Shown: piece after piece, positions 54,396-64,000 of the stretch
Layout: each line of letters begins with the position of its first letter
Position numbering within the stretch: the first letter of the stretch is position 1
Assembly: GCA_009801085.1 (NCBI GenBank)
Contig: VNWV01000020.1
Coordinates: 124,001 to 188,000 of the forward strand
DNA length: 64,000 bases
From: Lasiodiplodia sp. COLG20
Lineage: Eukaryota > Ascomycota > Dothideomycetes > Botryosphaeriales > Botryosphaeriaceae
Direction of reading: 5' to 3'
Notes under the pieces: generated by a model
Database searches by the model: none
Told to the model about the DNA's origin: nothing
What the model saw: the letters and a program-made list of their open reading frames with translations, nothing else
Program-made: the position numbers and the translations under genes

Positions 54396-55326
54396 TGTAG
54401 AAAATGAGGAGATCTAGAAGCCAGGCAGAAGCAACGATACGAAGCAAACCAGGGATATTTGACAGCGAAGTAGGCGGGAAGCAGGCGGCAGAGCTGGTTG
54501 GAGAAAGAGAAGAGGAGCAGGCGCAATTTCAATAGTTGGGGGTCCCAAGGACGCGGGCTGTGACGCCGCCGAGAGTGTGGGGAAGCCGCGAGGGCCCACC
54601 GCTATACTGCTTTGGGACAAACCGAGGCTCGAGGACCTCGGTTAATAAGGCTTAGGCTGGCACACCGGCATGGGTGCCTAACGATACGCGCACGAACCTC
54701 ACCACCATCTGAATCTCCGAGCAACAGCGATTCTCCGCCGTGCCGCTAACCTCGCCAGCACATCGTGCCAACCATCTCATCAAGAGCCGCCGAACCTCCT
54801 TGCTCCTCTCCGCAGTGGCCCCATTCGGAAAGGTGGCTAGAAGCCACGGTGTTACTTTTCCACAATATTTTTTGTATTGATTAGCGCGGCAGTGACGCCA
54901 CAGGCAAGTGAGGCCGGGAGCACGGTCGGCAGCACGGTCGGGAGCAAGGCTGGGAGCAAAAGCGGCCAATCACGTCTCTCCGAAGTTAACACCCGGCTTG
55001 CTCAGGTACGCAGTGTTACTTCACTTCTCTCGGTGATTCTGTTACGCCGCTTGAGCACCTGCATGCGTTTTCATTCACAATGCCGCGCAATAGCTATTGT
55101 TCTCTCCTGTGGCTCCGTTCCTACGGACTGTACACTCCACTCTGCGCAACCGCTGGAGGACACCAACTCTTGCTTCCAATATTCCCGCGACGGGCTGCAA
55201 CTCATGCCTTGATACCGCTCCATCGCTACATACACTCAACAGCAGCAACTGCATTCAATCTCCCATCTATTGCCTGCGGGCGCCGACACCGTTCTAATAC
55301 TAAGCAAACTCAGACACCTAGCCAGT
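54396..55326. other. Divergent intergenic, 930 bp
   Basis: This is the shared upstream region of the ligase gene (minus) and the oxygenase gene (plus). It has a small hairpin ACCGAGG/CCTCGGT at about 54623-54644 and a short GGGAGCA/GGTCGG tandem at 54916-54960. No gene is seen. Confidence 0.5.
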
Positions 55327-58300
55327 ATGTCGAACCGGGAGCTGGCAAGCTTAGCTGCCGGGGCTTGGGCTTACTCTGGGCTCGCTGAAGATGGCGATCA
55401 GCTCCATGGCTCAGCGGGTCCGCGGAGGCGCCGCCGCTGCTCTCAGAAAGATGGCAATGTTCTATCACCCTCTCCACTGTCTTCCGCTCCGCCCCAAAGC
55501 CCAACTGCGCCCACCCCAGCCGCCACCCCATCCGCCACCCCATCCGACCACCAAAGTGAGAGTGAGCTGTCTTCTGTACCAGACGATCTCAGCGACGTGA
55601 GCTATGAAGGCAGGGCCACGAAGAGAAGAAAGCTTAATGCAAGCGACAGTGAGGCAGCGGACGGCGGTCGGCCGAAGAGAAATCGCCGACTCTCCAAGAA
55701 GGCCTTGGAAAACCGCGCTGCAGAGGCTGACAGGCAGAAAAGAGAGAAGTCTACGCCAAGTGCCCCCCAGCTTAAGCTCAAGCTTAAGCTCAGTCCCGAG
55801 AAGCTTCAGCAACTGAACCCAAAGTCTCCCAGCATTAGCTCGGCCGAGGCCACGCCTGACCTGCCGGCTGGTGCTACACCTGAGTTGTCAGCTGGTGCCA
55901 CTCCCGACTTGCCAGCTAGTGCCACACCTGAGTTGTCAGTTCAGATCGCGCCTGAGGCCGCTCCTGAACTACCAACCGAGGCGCAGCATGGGCTGATCGC
56001 CACCATTCCTTCCAACCAGCAGAATGAAGAACGCCTTGCAAAGGCACCAGCTGCTGCGGAATCCAATCCCAACTCCAGCCCTGCGATTCAAGTGCCTCTG
56101 CCTCAGGCCCCAACCCCTCCCAAGTCCAGTCGTACGCGTGGTCGGCCTAAGAAGGCAGATGCGAAGAAGGCAGATGCCTCGCTTCAACTTCTGAGTCCGC
56201 AGTCAGTTGAGGAAGATGTCCCTCATCGAGCACCTCGCACTTTCCGCATTCCGGATCCAGATCCAGATCCGATTGCTGATGAGCTGAAACACCTGGTCGA
56301 CATGTCAAAGCAGCTGATGCATTACAGCGGCTGTCCACTTGATACGAAGCCACCTCCAGTTGGCTCCCCGGAAGTTTGGGCTGATGGTCGCCAGGCTCTC
56401 TGCGAGTCGCTCCCATACTACCGCGCATATCAATCTGCTGGATACTGTTCAAATGGATTTGCCCATGCATTCATGTTCGACCAGGAAGGAAGCAAAAGAG
56501 ACTACATTGATTCCGAGGTGGTCATCGCGCGTGCAGGCGGCGGCCTTTCTAAAGATAAGAGCACGGGCAAGATGGCGCGCGAGGCAGATCAGACCGAGAA
56601 CTGCCAGGTCAAGAGTCTTAAGAACAGTATGGAGCAGTTCAACCCGGTAGCCATTATCTGTGGCGATCACAACCAGCAGTGTCCTTCGAAAATGCCACAC
56701 GTCTACAACGTCCTTGACTGGTTCAAGCCGACCCATATCTGGTATGAGAAGGTCGGGCGCAAGATCAATATTCGCTACAGGTTTGAAAAGTTGTGCAAGA
56801 ATAAGGAGAGCTGGTGGGCTTCTTCAGCAGGCCCAGAGCCGACCAGCATCGGCGAGCAGGCACCGCCAGAAACGCGTACTTGCACACACTGCCAGATTGA
56901 CAGCCAGCAGATCTACTTGCAAGGATGGATGTGCCTGCAGCCCGATTGCTCCCAGTTCTGGAAGCTTGAATCCGGAAATGAACCACAAGAACGCGGCCTG
57001 TTGTACGATCCTCGCTTTCTCAAGCAACATACCCCATGGCCTCACAGCAGCATCCCACAGCCACTACGACCAAACCCCTTTACTCTGGGTCCAACGCCAA
57101 TTCTGGGAGATGACGTGTCATGGGCAGCTGCCAAGGGCTTGGTTTGTCCTCAGTGCGGTCGTTGCAATTCAAGAGAAGCCTGGGAGGGTTGGAAATGCGG
57201 CAATTGCGACTTCGCATATAGCCTCCCTCATGCAAACGTCCCGGTGACTGCTTTGCATGATCCATACCACCCACTCTCATCTGGATATACACTCTCCAGA
57301 GACAAGTACTCCTCTACTGTTTCTTTCCGCGTAGAGTTTTCGCACAACTACAGAATCAACTACTTCACAATTCCAGGTGTCGACGGTTTCATTGCCCACT
57401 TCATCGCAAACCAGACCGTCAATGAAGAACCCGGTGGCCCCGACGCCATGTGGACAGATCTCCAAGCCACAGGCGGCGACCTCGGCCTCCTCCGCCGCCC
57501 ACTCGCTACCAGCACGCTCCGAGGACCCGCACTCACACAACATTTCTGTGTCAACTACGGTATGCCATACAAGTTCATCGCTGCGACAGCCAGCCGCTCG
57601 TTCGACACGGCGGCGCACTCCATCACTGCCACCCGCTCTCGCCTCAACTGGGCTGCTCGTCACTGCGTTGGTCCGGAGACGCACAGCAAGGAGGCTGAAT
57701 TCAATGAGCTGCTCGCGCTTGGCTACTTTGAGAAGCAGAAGATCGATTATCACGATGATGGCGAGTTTGGCCTTGGCCCGACCATTGCTACCCTCTCCAT
57801 TGGCGCGCCTGCGACCATGAAGATTCGCTTGAAGGCGAAGCACCATCACGGTATCTCAAAGACAGGTTTGTACGTCAAGGATCCGCCAGTGCCTGGTTGC
57901 CTCATGTATGAGAAGCGCTGCGCAGCGTACGAGGAGTTGGAGGCACTGAAGAAGGACAGGAAAGGACAGAAGAAGGGGGAAAAGCTTGAGGAGGAAGGTG
58001 GTGGTGACGTCGAGCAGTTGGTGGATCAGGGCCAAGATGAGGTGGCACACGTCCTAGACGCGGTAGATCCCGCTGATGCGTACACGGCCCGGCTGAAGGC
58101 GTTGCCGGAAGAGCTAGGCTTGGAGCTGAAGGGGAACGCAAAGAATGTGCTGACCATGCACTTGGGCCATGGCGATATCGTGGTCATGCACGGCGCGAAG
58201 ATGCAACAGTACTATGAAGTGAGTTCCCCTCATCACTTCTCTGAGAGACTCAAGTCACTGACATGATCGTAGCATGCTGTTGATCCGGTCGGCAAGCTTC

Positions 58301-58425
58301 GCTTCGCTTTAACGTGCCGCTATATTGATCCGAGCTCACTCAAGCCTGAGGACAGGCCTGATTACGAGGTCAAGCCGGATACTGGAGATTACGATGGTTC
58401 CAGACTTCCTGTAGTTTCCACTTAA
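55327..58425 (+). CDS. AlkB-type 2-oxoglutarate/Fe(II) oxygenase with Cys zinc clusters
   Basis: Exons 55327-58218 and 58273-58425 give 1014 aa. The first ATG of the frame (MSNRELAS) was used. The N-terminal 300 residues are disordered, with an A-T-P-[DE]-L-[PS] repeat near residues 178-205 and basic patches (TKRRKL, RGRPKK). The middle carries Cys clusters that look like zinc ribbons: CTHC with CLQPDC near 518-538 and CPQC with CGNC near 607-627. The C-terminal catalytic core has YHDDGEFGLG (Fe ligands His and Asp near residue 810), HGDIVVMHG and, across the last intron, YYE-HAV with the distal Fe ligand His965. It then has RFALTCR, the R-x5-R pattern by which AlkB enzymes hold 2-oxoglutarate. 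Such proteins oxidatively demethylate nucleic acid or protein. The substrate is unknown; nuclear location is likely from the basic motifs. Confidence 0.88.
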
Positions 58426-59084
58426 AGGCGGCTTCTTCATTGATAAAGGATTGATATTGGTAATTGGTATGATGTCTGCATGCATTTGTACGGGTCGGAA
58501 TTCTCATCCATAGTTGGGTGTTTTCTTTAGAAGACACTGATTCTCATGCGGGCTGAATTGAACAATGTAATGACGTGATGTGGGCTACACAGTGAGTGGA
58601 GAGACTGAGCGTTCCTAAGTCTGCCTCACAAAAGGCGTTGTGCTTTGGTGACTTTGTCGCAATTCGATTATGCAATTCAGAACTGTATCCTTAACATTCA
58701 GCCACTGTCATGAGAGAGCTGGTTGAGCATTTTTACTCGGATGCATTAATTTACTGCCCGCCGTAATTTCAGCGAACTACCAACTACATCTGCCTCAGAT
58801 ATCTATTCTGCGTTTCAGCCTTGTGCAGCCTCAACTCACGATTTCTACAAACTACCACAAAAGTTCTATACAGAAGACGTCCGCACTTGCCTAAACAAGT
58901 TACAGGGCCGTGTGGTGGCGGCTAGCCTCGGCTCAAGGCCACACCGAGAGCCCTTGCGGGGGATCGGCCGGGGTAGCTAAGGTTGCGGGCGGCACAACGA
59001 CCAACCCTCCTCACACCTCTCCTGCAAAACAAAACAACTCCCTTTTCCCTTCCCTGCCACTCTCGCTACCGAAATTGACGCACA
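58426..59084. other. Intergenic, 659 bp
   Basis: This is the 3' flank of the oxygenase gene and the promoter of the dehydrogenase gene. No further gene is seen. Confidence 0.5.
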
Positions 59085-60715
59085 ATGGCCTCACTCCTCA
59101 CTCCCCGCGCTCTCCTCGCCCAAGGCGCCCGCCGCGTCACCCGACCGCGGATACCGACGCGCCTCGTCTTCCCCGCGCAGCGAGCATGCCTCTCGACCGC
59201 CAAGCACCCCTCCGGCTTCATACCGCCGAAGGAAGAAGACTTGGAGGAGCTGCGGGAGCGGGTGCAGGAGTTCACGCGTACGTCGTCTTCCCCGCCAATT
59301 TGGTTCCCCCCGTCAGCAACGGAAGCTGACTGACATTGGATGCAGGACGAGAGATCCCCGAAGAGGTTGCGCAGCGGACGGACCATGAAAACGAGTTCCC
59401 GAAGGATATGTGGCGGAAGTTTGGCGAGGCTGGGTTTCTGGGCATAACGGCGGACGAGGCGTATGGCGGGCTGTCGATGGGGTATCAGGAGCATTGCGTG
59501 GTGATGGAGGAGCTTAGCAGGGCGTCTGGTGAGTCTCATTCCTAGGATTGTGGGCTTGAGATGGTTGCGGCTGTATGATTGAAGGTGAGCGGCGCGGTCT
59601 GAGACGAAGGGGCTGGCCTACCGCGGTGGAAGAACTCGGCAGCGATGCCTCGGAGAACGGGAATATTGCTGTGGAAAAGCATGCATGGGGGATCAAAGCA
59701 GGGCTAATGTGCATGCAGGAAGTATCGCTCTCTCCTACGCCGCACATTCGCAGCTGTGCGTCAACCAGCTGATGCTTAACGGATCGAAGGCGCAGAAGGA
59801 GAAGTACTTGCCAGGCCTGATTTCTGGCGAGAAGGTCGGCGCGCTGGCGATGAGCGAGCACTCTGCGGGCAGCGACGTCGTCAGCATGAAGAGCACGGCC
59901 AAGCGCGTCGACGGCGGCTACCTACTGAACGGCACCAAGATGTGGATCACCAACGGCCCCGACGCCGACTACATCGTCGTCTACGCAAAGACGACGCCGG
60001 ATGCCGCTTCCAAGGGCATCACCGCCTTCATTGTTGAGACCACCGCCAAGGGCTTCTCGTGTGCTCGCAAGCTGGACAAGCTGGGAATGCGCGGCTCTAA
60101 CACCGGTGAGCTGGCTTTCGAAGACGTCTTCGTGCCGGATGAGAACGTGCTGGGGCAGGTCGACAAGGGCGTGCGCGTGCTGATGGAGGGCCTCGACCTG
60201 GAGCGCCTGGTCCTGAGCGCTGGTCCTCTTGGGTAAGATTCCCCTCCTCTTCCAGCGATGGGGCCACGTCAACTAATCAAAACAAAAACAGCATCATGCA
60301 ATCCGTCATGGACCTCGTCCTCCCCTACACCCACACCCGCACGCAGTTCAACCAGCCCATCGCCCACAACCAGCTCGTCCAGGGCAAGCTCGCCGACATG
60401 CACACCAAGCTGCAAGCCTCGCGCGCCTATACGTATTCGGTAGCCCGACGCATCGACGAACGCCACGCGCAGATCGCATCCGGCGAGTGGGTCATTCCGA
60501 CGCAGGATTGTGCGGGGGCGATCCTGTATGCAGCTGAGCGCGCGAGTGAGTGTGCCTTGGACGGTATTCAGCTGATGGGTGGCATGGGTTACATGAACGA
60601 GGTGCCAGCTGGGAGATTCCTGCGCGATGCGAAGTTGTATGAGATCGGTGCGGGGACGAGCGAGGTGAGGAGGATGTTGATTGGGAGGGTGTTTAATAAG
60701 ATGTATAAGCAGTAG
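59085..60715 (+). CDS. IVD: Isovaleryl-CoA dehydrogenase, mitochondrial
   Basis: Exons 59085-59277, 59346-59528, 59719-60232 and 60292-60715 give 437 aa; introns are 68, 190 and 59 bp. The start carries an Arg-rich presequence without acidic residues ([19 protein letters not shown]), fitting the mitochondrial matrix. The acyl-CoA dehydrogenase core includes [66 protein letters not shown] and [31 protein letters not shown] has the glutamate that is the catalytic base in IVD (Glu254 in the human mature enzyme). The C-terminal [17 protein letters not shown] is typical. The FAD enzyme converts isovaleryl-CoA to 3-methylcrotonyl-CoA in leucine breakdown and passes electrons to ETF. The methylcrotonyl-CoA carboxylase genes, which often neighbour it in fungi, are not in this window. 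Confidence 0.95.
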
Positions 60716-62971
60716 AAAGAGGAATGGCTGCAATTACACTGGAGATTAGAAAGTGTTTGAGAAACAACCCCAAAACGAACCGCATTTCAATCTGGATTTC
60801 ATCAGGCAGCAGTGAGGTTTCTGGATGTACTACGACAAAAAGGAGGCCTACTATTACTTCTACCACTTCCGTTGTTTGTATACAGCGTTTCTTCAGAGAG
60901 TTGCGAATAGTTTTTATCCTCAACCATCTTATAATTCTGACGTTGAATCTTTACGTGAGTCTTGAGGCAGTGCCAATTGGCGCCGCTGGGCGCGTAGTTC
61001 TCCGACTGCTTGCCTGAAAGCGGCGCAGTATCAACTGCCGATTGGTGGAAATAAGCATAACTCAGCCTCATGGTAGAACCCCACATCACCTCGCTCTGCG
61101 CACCCAGTCTGTCCATCAAGATGACCTTTTGGAGATGTGGCGCATCTTTGAAAGCTGAGACCCTCACGATCGAGATCCGGACATGGATGTGTGAGTAAGA
61201 TGATCACTTGCAGATGTGGATATCAGATCCGAAGACTAGCGCGAAGAAACACCAGGGTTTTAGAACAGGGGGAATTGAAATCTGCTAGGAGAGAAAATCC
61301 TTCAAATCTTTTACGAGAAACGATAATTCAACGTATGTGGCCGGGCGAAGCTATCGTTCGGACACAACTTTGTAGGTAGTTCTTCCACATTCATGTCCAG
61401 ATTATTGCTTCACTTATCTAATACTAGTTGGGACCGGCGTCTGAGATACAGAAAAACGAACCCACGCGAGCCTTTGGCTGCAATGTCTTTCTATAGTGAC
61501 CACTTATCAGCAGTCTAAGCTTTGCATGAACGGTTGTACTGGTAGGATGTTTGTAAAACGCTCTATTTGCCACCCCTTGAGCGAGGGATTTTTTCTTCCC
61601 AGAGAATCTCACACGGAATGAGCCGTGGTCAAGGCCTCGGCGCGGGAATTTGCATGGACCTTATGCTTGCCTCGTTGCCTTCTCGATTTCGATTACGTGG
61701 CTGGCCCGCCAAGCTCACGAGAACACCCCCGAAATCCCCTTTTCCTCCTTCTTATTCCGTTGTAGCGGTTCCTCTGCGAAACTCAGGAACAAGTACTAAG
61801 ATGAGGTGCATAAGCTCGCCAAGTGCGGTTTCCGAGGATTTCCTAGAAAAGCAATTCCGGACGGGTAGCGTGCAGAGAAGGGGAAGTGGGCGCAGATAGT
61901 GCTGCAACCTCCCGAGGCCGAAATTAGATGACAGACCCTCAGTTGTAGAGCCGATGTGACGTGTCGTCCTTTTCGTCCGCTTGCTTCCCGGAAAAGAAAA
62001 CATAACTGCTTAGCCGGGAAGGTGATGCAGCGACCGACCGACCATTGGGCCTATGAGCATCGTTGGAGGCCTGAAGAAAATTAGGCAACGGCGGGCCTTG
62101 CACAGTTATGTGGGTCTTTCAGCACGCAACGATTCGCTAAGTATGACGCGATACAGGTACACTGATCAAAGATCCTGCAAACTCTCCCAGGAGGAGGGAA
62201 AGCTTGTGGTTGCACAACATGCTTGAGTGTTCGGAACGGCCGCATGACACGTGCGTGCTTTTGTCTTCGTGTCCAATCAAACTGCCACAAGTACTGTGCT
62301 ACGCTTCTCCACAAAACCCCGCACTCTATGGAAAAAGCATTGCATCCGGCCGGTGACTTTCACAGCTCGATTCCGGCGAATCATTTGTATATGCCCTGCA
62401 GAAACGAGCTGTGGCTTAAACCGGTAGCAACTCCTCGGAACTGGCCGCTGCAATCACGTTTAAGCGGTTAACAGCCCGCCCTAATGCCTTCGTGCCCAAC
62501 TCTAGAGCAATATTGTTCGATTACCTTAACAATTTCGAAATGAGAGACGCGCACACACTTTCATTCTGTGATCAGTTCATGGATCTGGATCCAGACATAA
62601 AACGAGGAGATTTTAGAGCAGTCATACGCGTACTCCAATTAGTGTCTCATCGACGCACGGTTAGCTTCACATACGGGGATGTAGCCAAGAAATCACCAAA
62701 ACGTGGCTGCTTTCAGCATGGGTTTTCAGCTATGGATGCCTGCTATCAGTGCCCTCTCAGCACGTATGCAATCAAGGAGCAGATTGGACTGCTCACCCTG
62801 CAGCCACATTTTGCCTCTCACATCTGATTATCACATCAAACAAAATCGAAGGAAAAGAGGATGTTTCTATGCGTTAGCTGTAAAGATTCCATGATTCTTT
62901 CAGCCTATCAGGAGCGAAGATTGTCTGCCAATCTCCACTGCAACTACAGGAACATATTCAGCTCAAGCAAG
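60716..62971. other. Gene-poor region, 2.26 kb
   Basis: No gene can be supported. Short frames on both strands lack domains and splice logic. A 111-codon frame at 62492-62827 has no recognisable feature. Confidence 0.5.
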
Positions 62972-63214
62972 ATGGCTTGCTTCACCGGCGCTGAACTCGC
63001 CAATCCTTACGTCAAGCGTGAGGAGTTCTCCACCAAGGACTGCTGTGATGAGGCCGACAACAAGTGCCGCACCCCGCTCGATGCCAACACCGTGTCTCAG
63101 ACACTATCCAGCTTCTTGGAGGTGCCTAGATTCAACAACTCCGCAGCTCTTTCCTCTAATGGAGATTCCGCCTTTATGTGGCGGCTTATCGCTCACCCGC
63201 AGGCAAAGAAATAA
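62972..63214 (+). pseudogene. Possible fragment of a small Cys-containing protein
   Basis: An open frame of 80 codons begins ATGGCTTGCTTCACC and reads MACFTGAELANPYVKREEF, then DCCDEADNKC. Codon use (C-ending third positions) looks coding up to about residue 48 and then decays. There is no signal peptide. It may be the remnant of a small-protein gene whose ends are lost, or an exon of an unrecognised gene. I give it low weight. Confidence 0.25.
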
Positions 63215-63368
63215 CTGCCAAGCAGGTCATCCGCATCACGGGGGCCGTGGGTAGCCTCCTGTGACAACAGATGTGCTATCTCATGCATTGCATAGGATTG
63301 TTCCGTCAACACGAGCGTAATCACTTCGTGCTGTTGGTCACAGTCCGGTCTTCCAAAGTGCCAGAAGG

Positions 63369-63375
63369 CTATATA
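63369..63375 (+). promoter_or_regulatory. TATA box of the eight-cysteine secreted protein
   Basis: The sequence TATATAA sits 99 bp upstream of the start codon at 63468, followed by a C/A-rich leader typical of highly expressed fungal secreted-protein genes. Confidence 0.55.
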
Positions 63376-63467
63376 AACCCCCTTCGTCTCCTTCAGAATC
63401 AACCAGCAGCTTCTACTTCTTTCATCAAAGCACAGCCAAAGCAAAATAACACCAAACAACCTCCAAA

Positions 63468-63808
63468 ATGCAGTTCAGCACCACCCTCATTGCCTCCATC
63501 CTCGCCGTCGCTGCCACCGCAGCCCCCAGCGCTGGCGCTGCTGCCGACCTTGAGAAGCGCCAGGCTTGCCCCGGGCTGCCTTGCGTGGACGTTACCGGTT
63601 CCGCCACCTGTATACTCCTTTCAATCGCTGCCGGATCAATTGACGGCGTCCGCGATTGTGTCACTGGTGGTGACTCCATTGTATGTCGGGAGCTTTCCCC
63701 CATTCAGCTGTTCTTGCAAGCTTATCCTTTCCTTTCTAGCTCTGCCAATGCGCCACTTGTGTTCCCGGACTCTCTGCCTTCCTCAGCAGCAGCGGTGTTG
63801 TTTGCTAG
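63468..63808 (+). CDS. Eight-cysteine small secreted protein with Kex2 site
   Basis: Exons 63468-63680 and 63740-63808 (59-bp intron, GTATGT to TTTCTAG) give 93 aa. The signal peptide is MQFSTTLIASILAVAATAAP, then a short pro-segment ending in LEKR, a Kex2-like cleavage site, so the mature protein would start at Q-A-C-P-G. The mature part of about 60 residues has eight cysteines (ACPGLPC, ATC, RDC, LCQCATC and a C-terminal VVC). Splicing matters: without it the frame runs on into a longer cysteine-poor tail and loses four of the eight cysteines, while the spliced form restores the LCQCATCVPGLSAFLSS block and ends on Cys. Four disulfides are expected, giving a compact, stable, extracellular protein. 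Such proteins are often effectors or antimicrobial peptides; no specific function can be read. Confidence 0.8.
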
Positions 63809-64000
63809 GCTAGGAATGAGGTCCCACGAGGATGAAGGCGAATTTCGGCTTTAACGACCTCTTTCTTTCCAACACCGTCTCTATCTCTCCGTCTCTGCTG
63901 TAACTCGGCTTTCGAGATCCACGCTCTTTAGTATATACCTCGAGGAATATGTACATCTATAACTAAAACTTTGCTGGCATCAACTCTGAGCTGCGGTGAC

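Noticed and set aside
1..64000. A single secondary-metabolite cluster
   Set aside because: Only one P450, one regulator and one ligase are present, far apart and without a backbone synthase.
1..64000. CRISPR array or prokaryotic operon
   Set aside because: The DNA is eukaryotic with spliced genes; the tandem repeats seen are protein-coding minisatellites without spacers.

Overview
The window reads as nuclear DNA of a filamentous ascomycete (Pezizomycotina; probably Dothideomycetes, which is an inference from gene families and not a match). The reasons are short GT-AG introns, mostly 47-75 bp with CTAAC/CTGAC-like branch points; a Zn(II)2Cys6 regulator; two HET-domain genes; DUF3433 and DUF3632 proteins; and a YEATS subunit and COQ11-like gene in fungal form. 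No tRNA, rRNA, CRISPR array or intact transposon was recognised. Exon structures were built by hand by keeping the reading frame across GT-AG junctions, so all are predictions without transcript support.

Layout. 1-13.1 kb: a large DUF3433 membrane protein, a seven-exon Zn2Cys6 regulator, a small gene built from an 18-bp repeat, and a DUF3632 protein carrying a 21-bp acidic minisatellite. 13.4-17.4 kb: two minus-strand small secreted proteins that share a signal-peptide exon but have unrelated C-termini, then a cytochrome P450. 18.4-42.9 kb: an accessory block with a zinc-finger-like small protein, two HET-domain proteins, a 1075-aa fungal protein of unknown function, a Cys-rich single-pass protein, two multi-pass membrane proteins, a DUF4238 membrane-anchored protein, and a decayed copy of one membrane gene. 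An LRR-like acidic protein of housekeeping appearance sits inside this block at 31.9-33.4 kb.

44-60.7 kb is a conserved core: a Yaf9-type YEATS protein head-to-head with a COQ11-like NAD(P)-binding protein, a four-exon RNase T1-like protein that has lost catalytic residues, a Sqt1-type WD40 ribosome-assembly factor, a peroxisomal 4-coumarate-CoA-ligase-like enzyme ending in AKL, an AlkB-type 2-oxoglutarate oxygenase with zinc-binding Cys clusters, and isovaleryl-CoA dehydrogenase. 60.7-64 kb is gene-poor and ends with an eight-cysteine small secreted protein.

The genes do not form one obvious pathway. The most informative features are evolutionary: duplicated exon-intron junctions in the secreted proteins, an inactive-looking intracellular RNase fold, in-frame minisatellites in three genes, and a HET/membrane-protein block with duplication and decay that could be an allorecognition region.
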